A DNA stretch of 14,692 nucleotides from Sulfurimonas sp. GTDB taxonomy: Bacteria; Campylobacterota; Campylobacteria; Campylobacterales; Sulfurimonadaceae. The notes beneath the pieces are model-generated. The model saw nothing but the letters and a program-made list of their open reading frames with translations. It was not told the DNA's origin and ran no database searches. Location of the stretch: positions 1-14,692 of the forward strand of contig JAUSKV010000010.1 in assembly GCA_030646745.1 (NCBI GenBank). Reading direction: 5' to 3'. Below are positions 1 to 6,238 of the stretch, piece by piece (position 1 is the stretch's first letter; each line of letters starts with the position of its first letter). The position numbers and the translations under genes are program-made.

Positions 1-1
1 T

Positions 2-595
2 CAGTCTATCCCATCCAAAAAAGCGGAACCGTTTAAAATGTGGTTAGCCAAGGTAGGCTATGAACGAATCCAAGAGATAGAAAATCCAGAACTCGCACAA
101 GAGAGGATGAAAACTCTTTATGAACAAAAAGGGTATCCCAAAGATTGGATAGACAAACGGCTTCGTGGGATAGCTATTCGCCAAAATCTTACCGATGAGT
201 GGAAAGAAAGAGGCATATCCGAACATCGTGATTTTGCGATTTTAACGGCTGAAATCTCGAAAGCTACTTTCGGAATGACTCCAAGCGAATACAAAAACCA
301 CAAAAATTTACCGCAAAAATCAAATGCAAATCTTCGTGACCACATGGACGATTTGGAACTTATCTTTACTATGCTAGGAGAGAGAGTTACCACTGAAATT
401 TCTAAAGAAGAAAAGCCTGATACATTTGATAAAAGTAAGAAGATAGCCGAGAGAGGCGGAAAAGTAGCTGGAAATGCAAGAGTACAAACAGAAAAAGAGC
501 TAGGCAGACCCGTTAGTACAAACAAAAACTATTTGCAAAAAAAAGAGTCTCAGACACAAATAAATTTGCTAGAACTGGATGAAGACGATGAATGA
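2..595 (+). CDS. Bro-N / prophage antirepressor-like protein, 3' part (5' end outside window)
   Basis: The frame is open from base 2, and the residues before the first Met (position 38) match the family pattern IPSxKAEPFKxWLAKVGYERIQEIENPELA. The gene therefore begins upstream of the window, and the Met at 38 is internal. About 197 residues are visible. They cover the end of the Bro-N domain and the conserved C-terminal part: LTDEW, the segment around FAILTAEI, NLRDHMDDLELIFTML, TTEISK, then RGGKVAGNAR. The architecture resembles Bro-N antirepressors and the DNA-damage-inducible protein DinD. DNA binding is a family expectation and was not seen directly. The stop lies inside the start region of the restriction gene that follows, so the two are probably translated together. 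Genes of this kind are often found inside type I restriction operons; their role there is not established. Family placement is quite sure, function is not. Confidence 0.85.
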   Translation, partial: QSIPSKKAEPFKMWLAKVGYERIQEIENPELAQERMKTLYEQKGYPKDWIDKRLRGIAIRQNLTDEWKERGISEHRDFAILTAEISKATFGMTPSEYKNHKNLPQKSNANLRDHMDDLELIFTMLGERVTTEISKEEKPDTFDKSKKIAERGGKVAGNARVQTEKELGRPVSTNKNYLQKKESQTQINLLELDEDDE

Positions 596-1952
596 ATCAG
601 AAACAAGAGCCGAACTTATTGACCCTAAACTCTTGGCATGTGGATGGGGTCTTGTTCCTGAGTCTAAAGTGCTTCGTGAGAGAGATGTTTGTAAAATTAC
701 CGATGGGCGTATTCAAGTTGGCGGAGGTCGTGCCAAAGCACTGATTGCTGATTATATTTTGGTTTATAAGGGCGTGAAACTCGCCGTTATTGAAGCAAAA
801 AGCAGTGAACTTGAAGTGGGCGAAGGCGTTGCACAAGCTAAACTTTACGCACAAAAACTGCAACTTGAGACGACTTACTCCACAAACGGCAGAGAGATTT
901 ATAGCATTTGTCTCAAATCGGGCAAAGAAGAATTAGTAAAAAACTTTTTAACTCCCGACGCACTTTGGGAAAAAACCTACTCCGACCAAAACGAATGGAG
1001 AGATAAATTCAGCTCCATTCCTTACGAGGGCAAAAGCGGAACATGGCAACCTCGTTACTATCAAGAAATAGCTGTCAAAAACACCCTCGAAGCGGTCGCA
1101 CAAAACAAAAAACGCATACTTCTCACTCTTGCAACAGGAACTGGAAAAACAGCTATCGCCTTTCAGATAGCATGGAAACTTTTTCATACACGATGGAATC
1201 TCAAAAGAGATGGCTTAAGACGACCCCGCATTTTATTTTTGGCAGATAGAAATATATTGGCAGACCAAGCATTTTCCTCTTTTATGGCATTTCCCGAAGA
1301 TGCAATGGTTCGCATCAGTCCAAAAGAGATAAAAAAGAGTAAAAAAGTTCCTACAAACGGAAGTATCTTTTTTACTATTTTTCAGTCGTTTATGAGCGGA
1401 ACAGATGATGGCGGTGCGAGTGAACCTTACTTTGGTGCGTATCCGCAAGATTATTTTGATTTTATTATTATTGATGAGTGCCACCGAGGCGGTGCGAATG
1501 ATGAGGGGAATTGGAGAGCGATTTTAGAATACTTCTCACCTGCCGTTCAGCTAGGTTTGACAGCCACGCCAAAGAGAAAAGACAATGTCGATACTTACGC
1601 CTATTTCGGTGAACCGGTTTATGTTTACTCACTCAAAGAGGGAATCAACGACGGCTTTTTGACACCTTTTAAAGTAAAGCGAATTAAAACAACGCTCGAT
1701 GACTATATTTTTACCAGTGATGACAACATTATTGAGGGCGAAATCGAAGAGGGGAAACTCTATAAAGAGGAAGATTTCAACAAAATCATTGAGATAAAAG
1801 CCAGAGAAGAGGAGCGGATTAAAATCTTTATGAATGAGGCAAATGAGAATGAAAAAACCATCATTTTTTGTGCCACACAAGAACATGCGGCTCTCGTTCG
1901 TGACATAGTAAACCAAAAAAAAAGCAGAGCAAAGATGCCAATTACTGCGTGA
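588..1952 (+). CDS. hsdR: Type I restriction enzyme R subunit (EcoEI type), N-terminal part, frameshifted
   Basis: This is the motor and nuclease subunit of a type I restriction system, which translocates DNA and cleaves unmethylated target. Residues are numbered from the ATG at 579. The PD-(D/E)xK nuclease core is D58...E72-A-K74. The helicase part has Walker A ATGTGKT (185-191), the DECH box (299-302) and motif III LTATPKR (327-333). I prefer the ATG at 588 because it gives the family-typical start MNESETRAELIDPKL; the ATG at 579 adds three residues, and neither has a clear ribosome site. Either start overlaps the upstream Bro-N-like gene. Reading stops early at 1950-1952, just after a run of nine A, and the missing helicase motifs continue in the -1 frame from about 1934. 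The two pieces together (about 780 residues) are close to the normal family length. It may be a broken gene, a slippage-rescued gene or a homopolymer sequencing error. Confidence 0.85.
   Translation: MNESETRAELIDPKLLACGWGLVPESKVLRERDVCKITDGRIQVGGGRAKALIADYILVYKGVKLAVIEAKSSELEVGEGVAQAKLYAQKLQLETTYSTNGREIYSICLKSGKEELVKNFLTPDALWEKTYSDQNEWRDKFSSIPYEGKSGTWQPRYYQEIAVKNTLEAVAQNKKRILLTLATGTGKTAIAFQIAWKLFHTRWNLKRDGLRRPRILFLADRNILADQAFSSFMAFPEDAMVRISPKEIKKSKKVPTNGSIFFTIFQSFMSGTDDGGASEPYFGAYPQDYFDFIIIDECHRGGANDEGNWRAILEYFSPAVQLGLTATPKRKDNVDTYAYFGEPVYVYSLKEGINDGFLTPFKVKRIKTTLDDYIFTSDDNIIEGEIEEGKLYKEEDFNKIIEIKAREEERIKIFMNEANENEKTIIFCATQEHAALVRDIVNQKKSRAKMPITA
1915..1924 (+). other. A9-G homopolymer run at the hsdR frame break
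   Basis: Nine A followed by G. In the upstream frame it reads CAA AAA AAA AGC. After a one-base backward slip both AAA codons still pair, and the next codon is AAG, which opens the frame carrying DANYCVRV. Equally, one extra A would restore one continuous HsdR. The run therefore marks the point of the frame change. No obvious stimulatory Shine-Dalgarno lies about 10 bases upstream, so a mutation or sequencing slip is at least as likely as programmed frameshifting. Confidence 0.7.
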
Positions 1953-2920
1953 GAGTAACCGCAAATGACGGTGAAATAGGCGAGCAGTTTTTGCGAGAGT
2001 TTCAAGATAATGAAAAACTCATCCCAACTGTTTTAACCACTTCTCAAAAACTCTCAACAGGAGTAGATGCCAGAAATATCCGTAACATTGTTCTCATGCG
2101 ACCTGTAAAACAGATGATAGAATTTAAACAGATAGTCGGGCGCGGAACAAGGTTATTTGATGGGAAAGAGTTTTTTACGATTTATGATTTTGTGGATGCG
2201 TATCAGAGATTTTTAGACCCTGAGTGGGATGGAGAGCCGATAGAAGCTGAACCAGTTGAGCCTAAAAAACCAAAAGAAGAGAAAGAGCCGACTGAACCAA
2301 AAGAGACAAAAGAACAGCGTGAAAAAAAACAAAAAGTAAAAATAAAACTTAGTAACGGAAAAGAGCTTGAGATACAACACATGATAGCCACCTCTTTTTG
2401 GAGTGCCGATGGCAAACCGATTTCGGCAGATGAGTTTTTGCACAATCTTTTTGGTGTGTTGCCTCACTTTTTTACGAGCGAAGAGGAACTCCGAACGCTC
2501 TGGAGTCATCCGCTTACACGAAAAACTTTACTCCAAAAACTAGACGAGGCGGGATTTGGTAAAGAAGAACTGAACACGCTCATCAAACTTGTAGATGCCC
2601 AGCAGAGTGATTTGTTTGATGTTTTGGAGTATATATTTAACAGCGATATAAAACCGATAAGCAGAGAAGCAAGAGTAAACAGTGCTAAAAAAACCATCTT
2701 TGCACTCCTTAACGACAAGCAAAAAGAGTTTATTGAGTTTGTATTGAGCCAGTATATAGAAATGGGCGTGGAAGAGTTGGCGCAAGAAAAACTCCCTGTC
2801 TTGCTTACAAACAAATATCAATCTTTAGAAGATGGTTTAGAAATTTTAGGCGATGTAGCAAGTATCAGCACACTCTTTATTGAGTTTCAAAAATATCTGT
2901 ATATGCAAAAAGTGGCATAA
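1949..2920 (+). CDS. hsdR: Type I restriction enzyme R subunit, C-terminal part in the -1 frame
   Basis: This frame continues the restriction subunit above. Homologous-looking sequence begins before the GTG at 1949: DANYCVRVTANDG can be read from 1934. That indicates a frameshift rather than a separate gene. The region has helicase motif V (STGVDARNIRNIVLMR) and motif VI (QIVGRGTRLFDGK), followed by a charged linker rich in Lys, Glu and Pro. It ends with the EcoEI R C-terminal domain, which in this family helps the R subunit join the methylase-specificity core. GTG at 1949 is only the first in-frame start candidate and has no good ribosome site. Without the N-terminal Walker motifs this piece could not act as a motor alone. 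An internal segment (2329-2431) is repeated downstream at 2937-3039. Confidence 0.82.
   Translation: MRVTANDGEIGEQFLREFQDNEKLIPTVLTTSQKLSTGVDARNIRNIVLMRPVKQMIEFKQIVGRGTRLFDGKEFFTIYDFVDAYQRFLDPEWDGEPIEAEPVEPKKPKEEKEPTEPKETKEQREKKQKVKIKLSNGKELEIQHMIATSFWSADGKPISADEFLHNLFGVLPHFFTSEEELRTLWSHPLTRKTLLQKLDEAGFGKEELNTLIKLVDAQQSDLFDVLEYIFNSDIKPISREARVNSAKKTIFALLNDKQKEFIEFVLSQYIEMGVEELAQEKLPVLLTNKYQSLEDGLEILGDVASISTLFIEFQKYLYMQKVA
2329..2431 (+). repeat. Direct repeat copy 1 (inside hsdR)
   Basis: This 103-bp stretch of the hsdR C-terminal coding region encodes VKIKLSNGKELEIQ and the residues up to PISAD. It recurs 608 bp downstream with four mismatches by my alignment (about 96% identity). Confidence 0.93.
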
Positions 2921-2936
2921 TTTCAGCAGAAACTAC

Positions 2937-3039
2937 ACAAAAAGTAAAAATAAAACTTAGTAACGGCAAAGAGCTTGAGATACAACACATGGTAGCCACC
3001 TCTTTTTGGAGTGCCGATAGCAAACCGATTTCAGCAGAT
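2937..3039 (+). repeat. Direct repeat copy 2 (hsdR-derived scrap after hsdR)
   Basis: This is the second copy of the 103-bp hsdR segment. It begins 17 bp after the hsdR stop and ends where the cbiA-like remnant begins. It is still open in the HsdR frame, from ISAETTQKV through PISAD, then runs into unrelated sequence and a stop. The 11-mer ATTTCAGCAGA flanks it, at 2920-2930 and 3028-3038, exactly 36 codons apart. A second short repeat, GATTTCAG, sits at 3027-3034 and 3037-3044, on the junction. This looks like the scar of recombination between hsdR copies and a neighbouring gene. Confidence 0.92.
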
Positions 3040-3223
3040 TTCAGAGAAAGGGCACGCTTTTCACTACACAAATATTGTAGATGAAAAAGAGGGTGTGGAC
3101 AAACTCTCGAAAATTGAGAGTGGCGATGGGAAAATCGGAAGCTGGCAAAAAGAGAGAGTTTTTGGAACCTATCTTCATACCATGTTCAGAAACAACAAGG
3201 AGATAATTAATGCGCTATTCTAA
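3040..3223 (+). pseudogene. cbiA: C-terminal remnant of cobyrinic acid a,c-diamide synthase (CobB/CbiA type)
   Basis: Reading in the frame that ends at 3223 gives about 60 residues: SEKGHAFHYTNI, a short Lys/Glu-rich stretch, then ERVFGTYLHTMFRNNKEIINALF. GHxFHY and GTYxHxxF are the marks of the end of the glutamine-amidotransferase domain of CobB/CbiA, which amidates side chains a and c of the corrin ring using glutamine and ATP. The full enzyme is usually about 430-460 residues. Everything before this scrap, including the catalytic Cys and the P-loop domain, is absent and replaced by hsdR-derived sequence. A GTG at 3011 would open the frame, but through foreign sequence, so this is not a working gene. 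It is a different gene from the complete cobQ at 12033. Family call is fairly sure, because only a short part remains. Confidence 0.72.
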
Positions 3224-3275
3224 ATTTTCAAAACAAAAATTATAGGATTGGTTCGGGTTAAAAAGTTATAGATGC

Positions 3276-3301
3276 CATTCCATCCAGGAGAAGATGGAAT
3301 G
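3276..3301. other. Short hairpin (9-bp perfect stem)
   Basis: CATTCCATC (3276-3284) pairs with GATGGAATG (3293-3301) around an eight-base loop. The stem is followed by an A-rich stretch rather than a T run, so it is not a typical terminator on the plus strand. It sits in the gap between the cbiA remnant and the convergent cytochrome gene. Its role is unknown. Confidence 0.6.
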
Positions 3302-3342
3302 AAAAAAGAAAATTGAATGAAAAAAAAAGTTTTTAACTTGAG

Positions 3343-3379
3343 AAAATTGAAAAAGTTTATCAAAGACTTTTTCAATTTT
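3343..3379. terminator. Bidirectional terminator-like hairpin
   Basis: A 14-bp perfect stem, AAAATTGAAAAAGT (3343-3356) with its complement (3366-3379), encloses a nine-base loop. The outer arms give a T run on either strand. It lies about 38 bp past the stop of the minus-strand cytochrome-porin and also downstream of the plus-strand restriction/cbiA debris. It could therefore end transcription from both sides. The stem is AT-rich, so its strength is uncertain. Confidence 0.7.
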
Positions 3380-3416
3380 AGATTCGATTTCTCCGGTAAA
3401 CTAGAGCTTAACCGAT

Positions 3417-4661
3417 TTAGAATGCAGCAAACAACATGAGAGTTGTGAGTTGGTCTCCATTTCCTGTTGAACTGCTAATTCCATCCCCTGAAAGAAACTC
3501 TTGATTGAGTTGCAATTGCACATTCTTCACAATTTGATAAGAGCCACCCACCAAGAGTGCATTATCTGCACTATTTGTTGCCTTACCGTTATCACCGTTG
3601 CGATATCCTAATGTTACAGTCGCTTTGCTTGGCATTACCCCTAACTCAGCTAAAAGAGTAGTGGCACTTTTCGCATGGTCGGTGCTTGAATTAAACAAAT
3701 TAACACTTCCTGTAGATGAAGCATCCGCTTGAGCATGTGTGAAATAAATACCAAGCGGCAGAGTCGCTACACTGCCTTGCGCTTGTGCATCTAAAGACCA
3801 AGCTTTAGTGTCTACATCCTCACCCGTTTTGGCTACAGCCGAATCCTGCGTTGCTTTTCCTGTCCATAATTGTAATCCCAGACCCAAATCCCAAGCTCCA
3901 ACTGTTGGTGTAATAGCTGCTCTAAGATAGGTTGCCGATGGAGTGCCATCTGTTGTGCTAGTTACAGAACGCGGTGACCATTTGCTGATGTTAGCAAAGA
4001 AAAGTGAGTTACTTGCAACAATTGCAGCTCCCTCAGCGGCATTTGCTGTATTGATATATTGTTGCGCAGAAAATGTTTTACGAGCTTCAACAGCGCGTTG
4101 TCCGCGAACTGCACCGGTATTTAAAAGTTCAAAGCCGTATGCAACACCTTGCGTAACAGTAGTAAAAGGAATTACACCAATATTAATACCTGATACATTA
4201 TAAATAAACGGTATTTTTGCGCCTTCCATAACACTTTCGCCACCATTATTTAAATTTATATCCGCTATAAAACCAATGTTTTCACTTATGCGCCCACCGA
4301 GCTGTAAAAGGAATTCATCTGGAAATTGAAGTTGACCATCATTTGTATTATCATTCTTAGTGGTAGTAGCCGGTCCATTAGACTTTTGGTAACGAATTTT
4401 TGTTGTTAGACCCACATTAAGAACTTCCGGGATAGAGAGTCCATCTCCATCTATAAGACCCTGTTTGCCCATCATAGTGTAACCACCTGATTTAAAAGCT
4501 CGACCTGTTTCATTCAGTAGTGGATAGTGTTGAAAGTGACACGATGTACAAGACATCCCTGTTTGTCGTGCAAAAGCTGCCATTGCTTCACTTGGTGTAG
4601 CAACAAAAAATGTTGCAAAAGCAGCGACCGCTGCTAAGACGGGTTTAAATTGTATTTTCAT
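3417..4661 (-). CDS. Cyc2-like cytochrome c-outer membrane porin fusion protein
   Basis: The protein has 414 residues from the ATG at 4661, chosen because GGAG lies just upstream and the signal peptide begins there; an in-frame ATG at 4703 would add 14 residues before it. Residues 1 to about 28 are a Sec signal peptide (MKIQFKPVLAAVAAF...SEAMA). Next comes AFARQTGMSC, with one haem site C38-T-S-C41-H42, then YPLLNETGRAFKSGGY. The remainder alternates short hydrophobic strands with Asn/Gly/Ser/Thr-rich turns and ends in Phe, as outer-membrane barrels do. One N-terminal haem followed by a barrel of this size is the layout of Cyc2, the iron-oxidising cytochrome-porin, and the residues around the haem agree with that family. 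Likely role: electron transfer across the outer membrane. The electron donor is not shown by the sequence, and iron oxidation is an inference. It is transcribed alone, opposite to the cobalamin operon. Confidence 0.75.
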   Translation of the reverse strand: MKIQFKPVLAAVAAFATFFVATPSEAMAAFARQTGMSCTSCHFQHYPLLNETGRAFKSGGYTMMGKQGLIDGDGLSIPEVLNVGLTTKIRYQKSNGPATTTKNDNTNDGQLQFPDEFLLQLGGRISENIGFIADINLNNGGESVMEGAKIPFIYNVSGINIGVIPFTTVTQGVAYGFELLNTGAVRGQRAVEARKTFSAQQYINTANAAEGAAIVASNSLFFANISKWSPRSVTSTTDGTPSATYLRAAITPTVGAWDLGLGLQLWTGKATQDSAVAKTGEDVDTKAWSLDAQAQGSVATLPLGIYFTHAQADASSTGSVNLFNSSTDHAKSATTLLAELGVMPSKATVTLGYRNGDNGKATNSADNALLVGGSYQIVKNVQLQLNQEFLSGDGISSSTGNGDQLTTLMLFAAF

Positions 4662-4742
4662 ATTTTTATTCTCCATTTGTAAAAATTTTGTTATGTAAAT
4701 CATTATGAATTACATCTATTTGTATATAAAACTTCATTTTAA

Positions 4743-4775
4743 CTATTGTTGTTTTTTCATATCTTTCTCTCCTCC
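4743..4775 (-). promoter_or_regulatory. Strong Shine-Dalgarno with five-codon ORF upstream of the cytochrome-porin
   Basis: On the minus strand GGGGAGGAG is followed ten bases later by ATG AAA AAA CAA CAA TAG (4760-4743). The ribosome site is far better than those of most genes here, yet the peptide would be only MKKQQ. It sits about 80 bases before the cytochrome-porin start. It could be a leader ORF, or the beginning of a lost secreted protein gene (MKK... is a common signal-peptide start). Translation is not shown. Confidence 0.35.
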
Positions 4776-4807
4776 CCTTTTTTTGTGCAACAACAGTACA
4801 CCAAGAT

Positions 4808-4850
4808 AATGAAGATTTAATGAAGATTTAATGAAGATTTGTGAAGATTT
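4808..4850. repeat. Four tandem 11-bp repeats, unit AATGAAGATTT
   Basis: Perfect copies lie at 4808-4818, 4819-4829 and 4830-4840, then a shorter one, GTGAAGATTT, at 4841-4850. The 11-bp period places each GAAGATTT core on the same face of the DNA helix. OmpR/PhoB-type response regulators bind direct repeats with this spacing. The array lies between two divergent genes, about 150 bp from one start and 165 bp from the other. A binding-site role is inference; a simple slippage repeat is the alternative. Confidence 0.85.
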
Positions 4851-4958
4851 GTTAAGAGTACTCACTTGTATCTAAATGATTTTAATTTATTAAAAATATA
4901 AGTTCATTTTTTGATAGAATAACAATCTTTTTGATGAAAATAATAATAACGGATAAAT

Positions 4959-5018
4959 ATGTGGAAACAATGTGTATGGCTCTTGTTGCTTTTAATTATC
5001 AATAAAGGCACAAAATGA
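4959..5018 (+). CDS. Possible 19-residue hydrophobic leader peptide
   Basis: An ATG at 4959 opens a small frame, MWKQCVWLLLLLIINKGTK. Its stop overlaps the start of the next gene in the arrangement ATGA, typical of translational coupling. The middle is hydrophobic. The ribosome site (GGAT) is weak and a promoter could place the transcript start after it, so this may be chance. Confidence 0.25.
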   Translation: MWKQCVWLLLLLIINKGTK

Positions 5019-5440
5019 GTTACCAATCCTGGTTTGTCCAACATGCACAAAAGCATAAAATAATCGTAGAAAAACTCTTGGAGCAAGAAAAAACAGAAGA
5101 TACAATCATCGACTATTTTGATTTTGAGAATATGGTCAAAAATGAGCCCGATTTTTGCCCTTTGTACAAGGATAACAAAAAGTGCCATGAAATGGAGGAG
5201 CTAAACTGCTATCTTTGCGCCTGTCCTAACTTTTGTTTTAAAGATGAGGGGATTAAAAAAGTAAAAAAGAAAGTGCAGTACAGTTTCTGTTCCATAGAGT
5301 CAAAAGATGGGAAACAAGGCGAATACGGAGATAAAATCCACCAAGACTGCTCTAAATGCAGAGTTCCGCATTTCAAAAATTATGTTACTAAACATTTTGA
5401 TTTAGATTGGAAAAAGATTATGCAAAAGTGCAGTTTATAA
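5015..5440 (+). CDS. Cysteine-rich small protein (zinc-finger-like, COG2158/PF04071-like)
   Basis: The protein has 141 residues and ten cysteines. The core pattern is FCPLY...C (C48, C57), then CYLCACPNFC (C65, C68, C70, C74), C92, and DCSKC-R-V-P-H (C112, C115, H118). This resembles the small metal-binding family with a CPLY...C.C.CP...DCSKC signature, so zinc or an iron-sulfur cluster is likely; which one cannot be told. An AAAGG ribosome site precedes the ATG at 5015. The start of the kinase gene follows the stop immediately, so it is the first gene of the cobalamin operon. I am not aware of a proven function. Its place suggests a role in cobamide assembly or metal handling, but that is inference. 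Confidence 0.65.
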   Translation: MSYQSWFVQHAQKHKIIVEKLLEQEKTEDTIIDYFDFENMVKNEPDFCPLYKDNKKCHEMEELNCYLCACPNFCFKDEGIKKVKKKVQYSFCSIESKDGKQGEYGDKIHQDCSKCRVPHFKNYVTKHFDLDWKKIMQKCSL

Positions 5441-6238
5441 ATGGGCGTGAAAACTGCAATTTCTCTTGATGAGCTGAATGAGTTGTTTGATTCATACAGA
5501 TTCACCTCTTTAGTAGAGACAACTTCTGGGATTATTGACACCACCTATATAGTTTTTGCAAAAGACAAAAGCTACATTTTAAAAAAGTATGAAAGAGCTA
5601 TTTCACAGAAAATAGAAGAGGATAGTAATCTTTTAGATGTGCTGAAATCTTGCGGACTTAATGTGCCAAAGTGTATAGAAAGCTCTCATAACTGGTATCT
5701 TTACGAAAAGCTAGAAGGGTTACAACCAACGCACATAAAAAGTTATCACATTCAAGCTTTGGCAAGATTTTTGGCAAAACTTCATCAACACACCTATAAA
5801 AAAGAGTCTCTTCAAAATGTGATAGAGCAAGATGAAATATCATCACACCTTAACTACGCAAAAGCCAACTTCTTTAGTTACTACAAAAAACTTCAGTTTT
5901 TAAAAAAACAGAACCAAAAAAGTGACGGAATTATTCACGGCGATATTTTCAAAGACAATACAGTTTTTAATGGCACTAAAATCGGAGTTTTTGACTTTAT
6001 AGACTCCGCATGCGGCAATTTTGCTTTTGACGCAGCTGTTGCTCTCGTGGGGTTTGATGCCAAAAAGCATAAGGGCTCTTTTGTAAACCTCTTTCTCAAT
6101 ACTTACAACCAAAATGCACCGAGAAAACTCTCAAAAACAGAGCTGCTAGAGTCCATAGAGACAGCGTGCGGATTTTACGCACTCAAGCGAATAGTAAACT
6201 TCAAAAACACAAAAACAGCGAAGGAGCTGCTCAAATGA
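5441..6238 (+). CDS. APH/homoserine-kinase-like phosphotransferase, candidate L-threonine kinase for cobamide synthesis
   Basis: The 265 residues show the APH/ThrB2 kinase fold. The ATP-binding Lys is in YILKKY (about K48), the catalytic loop is HGDIFKDN (H166, D168, N173) and the metal-binding Asp is in FDFID (D185). The protein is shorter than most homoserine kinases of this fold (about 310-320). It starts on the base after the previous stop, and its own stop overlaps the next start in ATGA, so it is translated with a CobD-type decarboxylase. CobD needs L-threonine 3-phosphate, made in Salmonella by PduX, a kinase of a different fold. A kinase directly coupled to CobD is therefore a good candidate for the same step here, possibly accepting serine. 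The fold is sure; the substrate is inferred from context. A homoserine or other small-molecule kinase is the alternative. Confidence 0.75.
   Translation: MGVKTAISLDELNELFDSYRFTSLVETTSGIIDTTYIVFAKDKSYILKKYERAISQKIEEDSNLLDVLKSCGLNVPKCIESSHNWYLYEKLEGLQPTHIKSYHIQALARFLAKLHQHTYKKESLQNVIEQDEISSHLNYAKANFFSYYKKLQFLKKQNQKSDGIIHGDIFKDNTVFNGTKIGVFDFIDSACGNFAFDAAVALVGFDAKKHKGSFVNLFLNTYNQNAPRKLSKTELLESIETACGFYALKRIVNFKNTKTAKELLK

Larger units (their letters stand above)
4662..5014. other. Divergent intergenic region between the cytochrome-porin and the cobalamin operon
   Basis: About 350 bp, very AT-rich. It contains four tandem copies of an 11-bp unit (4808-4850). On the minus strand it has a strong Shine-Dalgarno with a five-codon ORF (4743-4760). 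On the plus strand a 19-codon ORF (4959-5018) overlaps the next gene. A weak plus-strand promoter candidate is TTGATG (4931-4936), a 17-base spacer, then TAAATA (4954-4959); I would not rely on it. I saw no cobalamin riboswitch, whose conserved boxes would be expected in about 200 bases of structured leader. Confidence 0.6.

Noticed and set aside
118..525. Antisense open frame over the Bro-N-like gene
   Set aside because: Shadow of a clearly homologous coding frame on the plus strand; no recognisable motifs.
1043..1249. Second open frame inside hsdR
   Set aside because: Overlaps the Walker A coding region in another frame and has no family features.
3011..3223. Intact 70-residue gene starting with GTG at 3011
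   Set aside because: Its first ten residues come from hsdR-derived repeat read out of frame; only the later part is cbiA-like, so it is a remnant.
3276..3301. Rho-independent terminator
   Set aside because: The stem is good but no T run follows on the plus strand; the hairpin at 3343-3379 fits better.
4808..4850. Possible CRISPR array
   Set aside because: The 11-bp units are contiguous with no spacers and are far too short.
4662..5014. Cobalamin riboswitch before the cobalamin operon
   Set aside because: I could not find the conserved B12-box type sequence or a matching structured leader.
6166..6234. Longer N-terminus for the CobD-like protein
   Set aside because: It would overlap the kinase coding region by 70 bp, and the family N-terminal motif begins at the ATG at 6235.
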